The notes under the pieces are model-generated. The model saw only the letters and a list, made by a program, of their open reading frames with translations. It did not search any database and was not told where the DNA came from. DNA of 64,000 nt, from positions 8,742,690-8,806,689 of the forward strand of contig CM065328.1 of NCBI GenBank assembly GCA_033032175.1. The letters run 5' to 3'. Positions 35,641 through 46,455 of the stretch are shown piece after piece; the first letter of the stretch is position 1, and the number at the start of each line of letters is the position of its first letter. The stretch comes from Saturnia japonica (taxonomy: Eukaryota > Arthropoda > Insecta > Lepidoptera > Saturniidae). The translations under genes were made by a program, and so were the position numbers.

Positions 35641-36744
35641 ATAAATTAATGTAGATAATACATTACTAGAAAGAAAGTGTGTAGGTAAAGAGATAATAAT
35701 ATCGAAAATTCGACTGAATTTAAATTTCCTATAGCATACTCTATTACCCTGGTTTATAACAGGATTTGTCGAGGTCACGTACAGCGCATGCGTAAACCCT
35801 TACACAGAGACTATATACCATATTGAAATTTATAGTTATTATCTTTATTGATGGTAACGATGTATTTTATGTTCCTGAATACGGAATAACGTGCATTATT
35901 TCAACACGTTTGATAACTTCGCATCTATATTAATAAATCTGTGGTTATGTATGTACATGTTTATTTATTTTTCATAAAATTTGTCCTAGTTGGGTTGGAC
36001 ACGCAAAAGCGAGTCACTATGACGGGCTTTTCCCCACATGCATGGTGGTCGCGACCCAGTCGGGCAAAACAGCCCTTACGACCCCGCTATCGCCATTTCC
36101 TCGTTCGCTGCTCAGCCAGCACGTGTAGATGAGGTTGGCTTGGGTGTCTCAGTGCTGAAATAATAAATTTAAATTATATTTTTGTATAGCAGAGAACATT
36201 CAATGTTTTATAATCAAGTCGTCAATAAATCGATTTTTGGGCAATTGATGTACATTAAAATTGTTGTTTGCATCATATCATTTAAATGAATACAGTAGAA
36301 GTTATCACTGATTTCAAATTACGTGCAACCAAAGAAATCACTCGCAGCGAAACGGTTGACTGACACTATATAAACTCTAAATCATGCTTTTTTTAAACAT
36401 AAAATACACCACTATGTACCTACATTACAGGGCGGGTCGCTAACTCGCTATGGCCTTAAGGAACGAAGCAGTAACTATGAACGTGAAGCAATCTGGTAAG
36501 TTATAAAACTACGGGAAGGTAGGAGAACGATAGGATATATATCCTACTACATAGGTGTGTTGGCGGCGCGGCGCGGTGCGGTATAGAGTTACTCGAATAA
36601 ATTCAACACGGCTGACCGTGGGTCACATCTGGTTATTAGACTTATTAAAAATAATTGTTGTGTAAGATACAGGTTGATTGGAAGGTTATATAAGATGGTA
36701 AATAAAACTGCCTTAATCACAAAATCAATAAAAACAAAATACAA
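35641..36744. other. Intergenic with one GC-rich patch
   Basis: 35990-36150 is markedly GC-richer than its surroundings (GACACGCAAAAGCGAGTCAC, CGACCCCGCTATCGCCATTT) and carries a 63-codon frame I cannot assign; likely part of a mobile element. Confidence 0.45.
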
Positions 36745-37170
36745 TACAAGACAATTTTTGACAATAAAGAAAATCAAGTTTAATGATTTTAAAGAGTTCC
36801 CCGGTGTATCATCGAAGTTGAAGGTCGAAAGACGATGACATTAAAATGGGTCCTAGTTGAGGCTAAAAACATAAACATACAAACTCCGAGCTGCTACTGA
36901 GAATTTCATAGGAAAAACCCAATAACACTTTGGTCGACCTGGGGGATTCGAACCCAGGACCTCCCTCATAGCAGTCGTACTTACGACCACTAGGCGAACG
37001 AGGCAGCTAGTTGAGGCTACCCCTAATAACTCAAAAAAAGTTATTCAAATCGGTTATTAAACAAAGAAGTTATGGTTGAACATGCTTAATATACGTGATA
37101 AGGACTTTTTAAATTGAAACAAATTGCAAAAGTTATCAATTCGTACTCTAAAAAAATACAATTTCCGAGA
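36745..37170 (-). repeat. Family C repeat, interrupted by SINE
   Basis: CAAGACAATTTTTGACAATA, GAGTTCCCCGGTGTATCATC, then the SINE, then TCAAATCGGTTATTAAACAA and AGAAGTTATGGTTGAACATG. Confidence 0.65.
36866..37006 (-). mobile_element. tRNA-derived SINE with 13-bp target duplication
   Basis: The complement starts CTGCCTCGTTCGCCTAGTGG (tRNA-like A box) and has GGTCCTGGGTTCGAATCC (B box). Flanked by CTAGTTGAGGCTA at 36853-36865 and 37007-37019. It is inserted into an inverted family C copy. It lacks the second half seen in the 25988 copy. Confidence 0.85.
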
Positions 37171-37294
37171 TGTAAGCTGCTCAGGGAACTGAACCGCGCG
37201 AATATATACCTACCTTGTGGATACTGTTGTTAAAAATATTACCTACCTATTTCAAATTAAATCGAAGCTAGTGACTTAAGTGAAAGTAGGCGAG

Positions 37295-37540
37295 GCACGT
37301 AGCTTATTGAACGGATGGCCGATGGGGCCAAAATGTTCTCGAGTGGTGGACACGTAACGGAAAACGAATCGTGGGCATATCCTCCACAAGATGGATCGTC
37401 GACCCGGTAAAGGTTGCGAAATGATAATGGATGTGGGCAACACAGGAGTCAGGAACAGACGTTGTGGCTATCTTTGGGGGAGGCGTATGTCCAGCAATGA
37501 ATATCTTTCGGTTGACATGATGATATTGCAAACAGTAAAC
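37295..37540 (+). pseudogene. RTE-like LINE 3' end
   Basis: GAACGGATGGCCGATGGGGC, GGGGGAGGCGTATGTCCAGC and CTTTCGGTTGACATGATGAT match the end of RTE-type elements of Lepidoptera, whose final residues are SLGEAYVQQ. The frame on the opposite strand is a shadow. Confidence 0.6.
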
Positions 37541-37874
37541 ATAATTTAATTGCATTCAGGACGCGTACACAGTTAAAATAATGCTTTCCTGGTTTCTTGT
37601 ATTTTTGCGCCTATAAAACAAATTTAGCAAAAGTTTGTTTATATGAATTAGCTATGTTATTAAAGTTAGGCGTCGTTTCCAATAAGTAAATTTTTCAGTA
37701 GGTGAAAAAATGTTAGGTAGGTACTTGTTTTTATGTACGCGCGTAAATGGTCAAATTCGATGTTATGTTGTGAATATCTTCACCACAAAGAATCAAGAGG
37801 CAACAGTTAGCAAGTAACTTCATAGTGTAGGTAGGTACTCTTTGTTACAATTAAACAATAATGAAGAAATGTAT

Positions 37875-38015
37875 ACAATGACTCAGTTGGTAGCGTGTAC
37901 GTGCACCGCGTCAATCGACGTGAGTTCGAATCCCTACAATGATCCTAAGCTTTCGCTTAAGAAAAACATCGTGATGAAACCATAACATGGTAAGTACCTT
38001 GTAGGGATTTTTTCT
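37875..38015 (+). mobile_element. SINE-like repeat (AAAACATCGTG family)
   Basis: ATGACTCAGTTGGTAGCGTG (A-box-like), GACGTGAGTTCGAATCCCTA (B box), AAGAAAAACATCGTGATGAA. Confidence 0.6.
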
Positions 38016-38849
38016 TCGAAAATTAATATCTATTTCATTCTAAAGTTCTATATGTAGGTACATGTAAATTTTGTTTCCAAATTTCCCGATACGCATCTTT
38101 CATAAAAAGCACAACAACCATAAAAATGATTTAATAAAAGTTTTTAATGTTTTTTTTAAATATCGAATGTAATGATTTTATGAAATTTTGTAGATGGGAA
38201 ACTTGTATTTCCTCAAAATATGTCCTATCATACAAATAATGAGTAATACTTTTAGAGATCGTAAAAAAATGTACACGGATAAGAAGATTTTTTGAAAAGA
38301 TTTTCTTCAAATATTATGTTATTCCTCATTTGATAGGCTTTTGTAGTTCTATCTGTATATTGAAATTTTGCAAATTTTCTGATAAACATATTATATACAT
38401 AAATGACACTCATCACGAATACAGGTACCTAATTTTATTGTATATATTTTTTGTATTTCTGTTATATCTATGTCTAGATTTAAATCAAAACGGCGTAACC
38501 GTTTCTTATGATATTTTGTTACAGAAGAAGCTTATAACATTGGTTAATAAAAAATTACAAAAAAAATATGTATTAATTCTCAACCGATTCTGAAGAACAT
38601 TGTAGACGGGTACAAGCCACCTTCATACTTAACATTCATTTAGTTATATGACTTTCATCCCTCCTCATGACATACCCATACCACGCTAGCCTATATCCCT
38701 CAACTCTGTAACTGGTGCTATTTTAAGACTTCCTCTGATAAACTCATTCCTGATCATAGGCATTCTAGTTACACCATACATCCATCTAAAAAAATGTTAT
38801 AAATCTATCTATTAATATAAAATTAACAATTTTTTATATATTTATATAA
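38016..38849. other. AT-rich intergenic
   Basis: An 87-codon frame at 38330-38593 is Ile/Leu/Tyr-rich as expected by chance in AT-rich DNA. CATACCCATACCACGCTAGC near 38668 may be a trace of an inverted RTE-type RT end. Confidence 0.45.
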
Positions 38850-39095
38850 ATATACAAGACAATTTTTAACAAAAAAGAAAACTAACTTCAATTATTTTGA
38901 AGAGGCCTTTGTGTATCTTCGAAGTTCAAAATCCAATGTCAATGAACTTAAAAGGTGGTTCGGTCCACCGTTGAGGTACCCCCTATGTAACAAAAAATAT
39001 ATTCAAATCGGTTCATAAACAAAGAAGTTATGACATATCATACATAAATTAAAAAATACATTCAAATTGAGTAGCCTTCTTTGTTAAATGTAATT
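38850..39095 (-). repeat. Family C repeat
   Basis: CAAGACAATTTTTAACAAAA, GTGTATCTTCGAAGTTCAAA, CAAATCGGTTCATAAACAAA, CATTCAAATTGAGTAGCC. Confidence 0.65.
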
Positions 39096-40974
39096 GGTTT
39101 CTCGGAAACGGCTCCAGTGATTTCAATGAAATTTTGTATTTAGATAATGTTTTACATTTCAAGTTTAGATACATAGGTGCGTTTCTTTATTTTCCTGTAA
39201 GACATCGAGCGCAGCTCGGTTGCCCAGATATTGTAGCAATAGAGTAATAAGAAAACTTATAACATTTATTACGTTTTAGACAAATTTATTGATATTAAGT
39301 AAACGTATATTATTATACTTACAGTCATAAAAGATTCTAAAATAATATGATTTTCTCAAACATGCATGGAAATATTGTCATTAATTTTGAAAAAAGAATA
39401 CGCCAAGAATGATAAAAGAGATCCAATCAAAGAGTATTTAATAACCGCTGCATGCCGCGCCGTTTCATACGACATTGTTGGAGCGTTGTAATGTTCCAAA
39501 TTTAAAAAACGCTCCTACAATGTATTTGATTGTTCTTTGTACGTAAATCCGATACTTCGCGTGTTCTTTTTTCGAAAATAATGATAATATTTCCATGCAT
39601 GTTTGAGAAAAGCACTAGATATGCCTCGGCAGAAATGGCAATTGCCTGTCTCGTATTAGTCAAGTCCTCGTCTACGGCTCGGCCTTCAAACTCATACTCG
39701 ACCTGCAATTGCCTATTTCACGGATTTTGCAATAATGTACTACTGTTTTGTAACGTCATAACGCAGTCGGGATCTCTGAAAGCACCAAAAAAGATACTTT
39801 TATCGTGTCATCTTTGACGAATATCTAAATAGATATTTTTTGAAATGTTTCAATTAATAACGATTTTGTAAGTAAATATACTCCAAACATCTTTATGACT
39901 TTGTTCAAGCGAGTGTGTTTAAGTTTAACCTTAATGTTAACAAAAATATTTTGAATTTATTTAAAAGGTGAAAGAATTTTCAACTATGACTGTTGAAATA
40001 ATCCCCACTGGGACTCCCGCGCATTACTTGTATTGGTTAAAATATCCATTCCAATTTAACCTTGTAAATATTACTTATATCTGTATATTGTATCATCGCG
40101 CAACAGATATACCGTGGTATGCAGAGATCTGATTGAAATTATCTGCACAAAGTATTGGTTGTTCAGTTCATAAGTTTAGTTGAGGGTAAAATTTACCTGC
40201 AATAATAATAATAATGTGATTTTATATTACTGACCTTTTTTAAATTGTAGAAAAACAACTTAACGTTTTAAAAAAATACGTTATTTTAATGTGAATAAAA
40301 ATTTTATTCGATTGATTGAATAAAATTTAATTTGATAAAAAAAATTGATTTGATTAAAATAATGTTCGTTAATACAACGATATATAAAGGCCAATAAAAT
40401 TAATTCACATAGGTACGTATTATAATAAATATCTGGGTGACCGAGCTTTGCTCGGTATCTTAAAAAAAAAGAAAAACACCTATATAAGTAAACTGTCAAC
40501 TACTGTAACTAAAATGTCAAACATTATCTAAATACAAAATTTCATCCAAATCATTGGAGCCGTTTCCGAAAAACCATATACATATACAAGAATTGCTTAC
40601 TTAATAGTATAAGATTGATTGTTAACTTCATTACATTGTTAGTACGAAGGAAAAAAAATTTTGGAGTTTTTTTTACGTTGTTGCGTTTTTTCATCCGTTT
40701 CTTTGTTGTTCAAGATGTTGTTGTTTAAATTATATGAAGCAATGTCAAATAGTTAATGGTGTGATACAGTCGAGAAAATGTTTGCGATTTAATAAAATTA
40801 TCATCTGCGACTGCACCCCGTGGAATGGTTGATGATGAATGACAATGAATAGCTGATATAATTGGTTGATGATGTCGCATTTCATCAAAACATAATAATA
40901 AACTTAAATCTATGGTAAATACATAAACTTGGTAGAAAAGTATACACCATGAGAAAAAAAATTTTAGTTTGTAC
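39096..40974. other. Intergenic with an unexplained non-AT block
   Basis: 39430-39830 is more complex and GC-richer than its flanks and has long frames on both strands (39502-39708 minus, 39530-39817 plus) with no recognised motif. TGGGTGACCGAGCTTTGCTC at 40436 is a phrase common in lepidopteran repeats. Confidence 0.45.
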
Positions 40975-41215
40975 AGGACAATTTTTAACAGAAAAGAAAA
41001 TCAACTTCAATGATTTTGAAGAGTTCCCTGGTGTATCTTCGAAGTTAAAGGTCCAATGCCAATGAAATTAAAATCGAATCATCTTTGAGAACGCCCCTCA
41101 CCAAAAAAAAAAAAAACATCTAAATCGGGTCTTAAACAGAGAAGTTATAGCTGAGCATCCATAAAAAAATATACATTCGAATTGAGTAGGTAGCCTCCGT
41201 CTTTTTTTGAAGTCA
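40975..41215 (-). repeat. Family C repeat
   Basis: GGACAATTTTTAACAGAAAA, GTTCCCTGGTGTATCTTCGA, AGAGAAGTTATAGCTGAGCA, ATTCGAATTGAGTAGGTAGC. Confidence 0.65.
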
Positions 41216-41279
41216 GTGATGATTGATTTTATCATATTGGTATAGATATTTATAGTAGATGCTTTAATTAGGAGGCTCT

Positions 41280-41900
41280 TTAGGTTGCAGGGTGATACCC
41301 TGAAATTTTCACAAAGGATCTCATTATCAAATCGAATTCAATAAAGCGTGGGCCATCCTCAATAAGGTGTTTAGGGGACTGAATAGTAATATTATCACAG
41401 GGACATGTATCGTTCTTAATTAATTTGAATCTGTGTAAGTATTGTTTGGTGTGTGCATGTTCTGTGAGTGCCTGTTTAAGTGTGCAAGTTATTGGTGTAT
41501 GTTTCAATAATATTTTGATATCAGTGAGAGTTGGTAGAATTTGTTTTGTGTTTGAATTGTTTGCAAAATTTTATAGTTCTTTTCTCATATGGCACGCTTC
41601 ATATAAGTAATGGGAAAGTGAGTGTAGTCAAGAGTCGTGTGAAATTTTGTAGCTTTTTTTGCTACATCATCTGCAGCTTCGTTGCCAATGATTCCTACAT
41701 AGCTCTTGACACAAACAATCTGCGGTTCTGAATGGCTTGGCTGACATGATGATAAATGATGGTGAGTATAATATGTTTATAATGATAAGCCCATTTGTAG
41801 GCCTGGAGGATGGCTTAAAGTTCAATTTAAAATACAGTGCAGCTGTTATGTATTTTGAATTTTCTGCTCACCGGTGAGCTGTTTTTGGAGTTATTTTTGT
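41280..41900 (-). pseudogene. LINE RNase H and C-terminal scrap
   Basis: Minus strand, right to left: SYVGIIGNEAADDVAKKATK, an RNase H motif, with several stops and frame changes, then QYLHRFKLIKNDTCPCDNIT and SPKHLIEDGPRF at 41280-41507, the post-RNase H segment of R1/Jockey-type LINEs. Confidence 0.65.
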
Positions 41901-43344
41901 TTTTACGCCGTTTGGGTATAAAACCTTACGTGCGTACATATATTATTCCAAAGCAGATTACAATTAAGATAAGTTGATTACATATTAATCCAAATTGAAA
42001 ACACTATATCGAATGACGGAATAATTGGCTGGGTGTTTCCTCGAATGCCTTTGAATAAGACAAATACAAAAGAACTAAATTATAACATGAAATACAGATC
42101 TCAAATCGTCGAAACATCACGGCAAGTTGGCGATGACATTGAGTTATGCTTATTTGAATATGGTATATTTAATAAACGAAAGCGATTTTTGTTCAAAGTT
42201 GTAGATTTTTGACGAGTTTAGTGGAGGCTAAAATTGAGAGGTGCCCGCGCATCATGTGACAGAAGTGCAACATGATCAAGTTAACCAATAATAATAATGT
42301 GTATTTATTTTACAGACTTTTATTACTTTTTATTGTACAAAAATATTTTAATTTTAAAATATTATATTATATACAAAAATATTTTGTACAAAAATATTTT
42401 ATTTAAGTCAGTAAAATTAATTCAAATTATTATTACTGATGGCTAACTTAACATGTTATTGTCATGCTCGATAAAAATTTGAAGTAATTTTTTTTACTAC
42501 GCCTAACTTTCCAATAAAAAAGAAACATCAAGTTAAATCGATACATACATAAAAAAGTTATGCCTGAACATATATAAAAATATATACAATCGAATTAAAA
42601 GCCATCTATCTCCTTTTATTGAAGACTGTTAAAAAAGCAAGGTAATTTAAGCATAAATATAGTAATTAAATTTCGGCAGGACACAAATAAACCCTTTAGC
42701 AAACAAAATGATTGTGAATGAACGCATTTAGCTTTATCACGTCTCCTCGATATATTATTTGTTACACTGATTTTAACAATTTTATTTATCTCTTTCCCTA
42801 TGACACACATAAAGGAAAAAAACGCTTAATAAAATATGACTCATCTCTTATCTTTTAACTCGAACCATCGTTTGAGGCGTGGCGTCGGAAACGGTTTCCT
42901 CACCGGCAGCGTCTTTTAAAGTGTCAAATTGTTTCTGTGGACTTAAAAGAATGTATCTATTATTTGTATTGTGATAAGGATCTTTACTTTTAATCGTTTT
43001 TTGTTACGTTTGGACTTTGGCTTTAGTCTTTATCGATGTTTTTTTAATATCGATACTGATATCAGTTTAAAAGCATTTAATTAGATAAAATTTCAATATT
43101 GCACCAAACTAGATTAAATTATGAATTTTATGTTTCCTTATAGTGATAATGATTCAGTAGATGAGATAAACAAGCGAATTACAGGGAGGCTTTGAGGAAA
43201 ATGGAGGAGACCCTTACTTACTGTTGATTCCTTAATAATACCCATAGATGTAGTATAATATACATCTATGATAATACCATAAAATATGAATGTATATACG
43301 GTAATCTTTGGAACTACCAGTAAGATTAATTTTTTTTTTCAATA
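41901..43344. other. AT-rich intergenic
   Basis: Apart from the partial family C copy, nothing recognised. Confidence 0.5.
42495..42635 (-). repeat. Family C repeat, partial
   Basis: AAAAGTTATGCCTGAACATA and ATCGAATTAAAAGCCATCT are the 5' half of an inverted family C copy. Confidence 0.45.
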
Positions 43345-43545
43345 AATAGTATTGTGGCGACATCTCTCGCCACAACTGACGTATCCTACAAAGTGACATC
43401 AGCGACCTCTATCGAGCCACATACGACGTATTCTACATCGCGTTATAAAAATTAACTCAACAATTGATTATATATACAAGAACCCGACAACAACCGTTGG
43501 GTAGCTGCACGCAAGACATAACACCCGTCTGGTCGGGACTTACTT
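43345..43545 (-). repeat. LTR-like repeat, second copy
   Basis: Inverted partner of 19512-19730. The end carries the inverted repeat TGTGGCGA / TCGCCACA (43354-43375), which would be the 3' edge of the element. Confidence 0.4.
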
Positions 43546-44936
43546 GTTGAGACTATTTATTGAAGAATTTTTTAGGCGATAACTTCAAAGCAGAAAGGAA
43601 GGCAAGGAGCAAGGAAGTAACCATGAACGCTAGGAAATCGGGCAAGATGTAGGCAATTACGGGTGCGATGACGGTGAAGCGGGTGGAGATGTGGACGAAT
43701 AAATTTAAAAACTTGAACACGATAAATAAAAAAAGCGAATGAATTAAAATTTTCTTGGACCATCAAATTCTGATTCACTCCGGTTTTTTACCAATCGTGT
43801 TCAATTTAAAAATTAAACAATACAAAATCCGAAGATGTGTTGTGGTACACCTAATAATAACGAAATCCTTTCGCTAAATATTATGTTGTGACCAGATTTC
43901 TATGCACTGTTGTATATATATAGTACGAGTAGTCGATGCTTCATGTTCCGTTGTATTAGAACTCCATACAATAGTTACAGGAGTGGTCATAACACAGCTG
44001 AGCTAATTCCACTGACTGTCATAGTTTTGAAAATCTTATGTACGTGGGTATGTGATTTTTTTTGGGGCAGTCAGGATGGGCCCTTTTTCTGTTTAGTACC
44101 CACCTCAGTATTACTTCGTTACAATAAATTTTCATAAATTAAATTAATCATTATAACTATCAAAATTTAAGTTTTTAGCGTGATCTTAGTCTGTCGTGTA
44201 TTGGTTTTTATTTTCGGTGTCATATGGTTGCATATTGCATAACAAATTTTTGTTATAGTGCTTAAAGGAAGTGGATTGGAAATAATAACGTAGACCATGA
44301 ATTCTTAGGTGTCAAGGTAAGGTAAGGTAAAGTAAGGTATGGTAAGGTCAAGGTATTCCCTGGAATGTTTTGAACAGTGGACAACCATTTTGTTAGAACA
44401 CCGAAATCATCAGAAAACACATTGTAAGTAAAATAATAACCTAATTTATAGTAGCGAGGATTAGTTTTCAAAGTAAAAAGAAGACTAAAAAGAACAAACA
44501 CTATTTTGTCACTGTACAAAGCGCAGAAAGTTATACTGCGAATTAACCCGTCGACGCAACGGGTCCGTGGCAAACGTGTTTAAATTTTTACACCGCTTAG
44601 TCAAGTTTTATGGGATAAAGTTTCGTTGCGAAATTTGTTGGCGGAACTTTAATTCATTAGCGGCCCGACAGATGGTGCCGCGGGAAAATTGAACATCTTC
44701 CATTTACGGGGTCTTTGTAGTCAGATTAACGCAACTTTTTGTGCAACTGTATTTTTTTCGTTTATACCTTCTAAATTGCAATTTTCTTTAACGTTTCAGA
44801 GGGTTTTATTTAGAAGCGTGTAAACAATTAACTTGCCGGTCTCTTATTCCGGTCAAATGTCTTCGTGATTTTTTTCTATTTGTGGCTGTATAGTCCGCCT
44901 TGTGATATACCTACAGAATACCGTAGCCGAAAAACA
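43546..44936. other. Intergenic, nothing seen
   Basis: Includes the GGTAA-type tract; several short frames have no recognised motifs. Confidence 0.5.
44313..44355. repeat. Imperfect (GGTAA)n tract
   Basis: Seven to eight units of AAGGT/GGTAA with substitutions. It also creates the repetitive minus-strand frame reading LPYLTLPYLTLTP, which is not a gene. Confidence 0.8.
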
Positions 44937-45070
44937 TTATCTTGTGTTCCCGTGGGAAGGTTACCAGAGCTCCTTGGAGAAAGAGGGTTTGAAGGCCAAT
45001 AACGCGCTACTTATATATATAGTGTTACAACCGTCCATTTGCTACAGTAACTACTTACCTTTAGGTGAAC
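44937..45070 (+). repeat. Family E repeat, partial
   Basis: TTCCCGTGGGAAGGTTACCA, GAGCTCCTTGG, CTACAGTAACTACTTACC. Directly upstream of the family A/LINE nest. Confidence 0.45.
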
Positions 45071-45159
45071 CATTTCTTCAACCATATAGTCCTTACCAAA
45101 CAAGCTCATCCACAAAACGTAATTCTTGAAGAATATAATGAACAAGTATCTCGGAATAT

Positions 45160-45299
45160 TATCTATATATTAATACGTGTAGCAAAAGCTTTCTACCACT
45201 TTTTAAGCGTATTGCGTGCACGAAAGACTGTGAGATTTGGCATGCTTAAAGTTTATATGGAGAAGTAGTGCAGGAAGAAAAAAATTATCTATAATATAA
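45160..45299 (+). repeat. Family A repeat, left part (split by LINE)
   Basis: AAAGCTTTCTACCACTTTTT through GAGATTTGGCATGCTTAAAG and AATTATCTATAATAT match 14278-14632 and the inverted copy at 23478-23850. The LINE starts just after. Confidence 0.7.
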
Positions 45300-45484
45300 T
45301 TATAATATGTATTATCATACATAATAAGTGCAAGTAACCGTGTTCTGATCGCTCTGCGTTAATAATTCTTGAAAGTGGATTAAAATTGATCTTTTCGACG
45401 AAAAAATTTTACAATTACCTCTGTGATTGTTCAAGTGACTATAATGTCAGTATTGTGTGATGTATTACAGTGTTAATAAATGGT

Positions 45485-46377
45485 ACGTGGTAAGTGGTTT
45501 ACGACGCGCGATATAAAATTCCTAAACGCGAATGGACATGCCCTGAATGTTTGAGTAGGCGTCCAAAAGGAGATAATACCAACTCTCCTCTACGCAGAGA
45601 AGACACACATCATAATAAAATATACTCAGATAGTGGAAATGATAATGTCACATATCGTAACAAACCTAAAGAGCACACTCAGAAACAACGTAAAGATAGT
45701 GATTTACTGGATATGGTGAAGCGTGAAATACGCTCGGCAATGCGCTCTGAGATAGCTCCTATAAATGAGAAGTTAACTGAACTACAAACGTCTGTTCAGT
45801 TTACGAGCATCCAGTATGATGACATTATTAAATCAACAAATATAATATTGATTAAGGCACAAAAAACTGCAGTCTGAATGTGACAATCTACAAGCTACTG
45901 TCCTGGGTCTAACTGAAAGATTAAACACAATAGAGCAACATGCAAGAGATGCTAATATTGAGATTCAAGGAGTTCCTCAACATAAAACAGAGACCGTTGT
46001 GGCGATTGTTAGTAAAATTGCCGATGTGGTATCTTACAAACTCCCCAATTCGGACATTTTGAACTGTACCCGAGTGGCAAGCCTTAATAGAGACAACAAA
46101 CGACCCCGAGCAATTATTGTTAAGTTAAGAAAAGAAAAATAAAGATAATAAAATATGCTCTTCATTATTGGGCGTCGAAGGTGATAACCACCCTGTCTAC
46201 GTCAGCGAACATCTCTCTCCCACAAATAAATCACTGCATGCAGCTACAAGAGTGAAATCTAAAGAACTAGCTTATAAGTTTGTGAGGGTTAGAAATGGGC
46301 GTATTTTCATAAGAAAAGATGAAACTGCACCTTTTATACATGTGAAGAACCTGCAAGTACTGGAAAACTTGCGCTAA
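45485..46377 (+). pseudogene. LINE ORF1 remnant: zinc-finger end, coiled coil, Baculo_FP-like domain
   Basis: Three successive frames. The first (45494-45877) has REWTCPECLSRRPKGDNTN, the end of a PHD-type zinc finger seen in ORF1 of many insect LINEs, and a charged helical stretch. The second (about 45860-46140) has ERLNTIEQHARDANIEIQGV, a coiled coil. The third (46168-46377) has VYVSEHLSPTNKSLHAATRV and VRNGRIFIRKDE, which fit the Baculo_FP domain that LINE ORF1 proteins share with a baculovirus protein. ORF1 proteins bind RNA and chaperone target-primed reverse transcription. The finger's N-terminal half is missing or scrambled upstream, with stops at about 45470. Not a viral gene. Confidence 0.75.
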
Positions 46378-46455
46378 TTTTTCTTATTCCTCTAATCTTA
46401 ATCTGTTATATAGTAATTTTAATTGTTACAATAATTTTTTTTTTTTATTTTGCTT

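Noticed and set aside
36940..37005. Possible tRNA gene (A and B boxes present)
   Set aside because: No complete cloverleaf with acceptor-stem pairing; it is the head of a SINE with a target duplication. The same holds at 25990 and 31680.
38330..38593. 87-codon frame rich in Leu/Ile/Tyr as a membrane protein
   Set aside because: Composition is what AT-rich DNA gives by chance, with no start context and no motif.
44313..44355. Telomere-like repeat
   Set aside because: The unit is GGTAA/AAGGT with substitutions, not the insect TTAGG repeat, and it is only about 40 bp.
44262..44573. 103-codon minus-strand frame
   Set aside because: Part of it is the GGTAA-type tract read as LPYLTLPYL; no domain and no conserved neighbour.
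46168..46377. Integrated baculovirus FP-type gene
   Set aside because: The domain sits between a LINE zinc-finger/coiled-coil ORF1 start and a LINE endonuclease-RT ORF2, so it belongs to the LINE.
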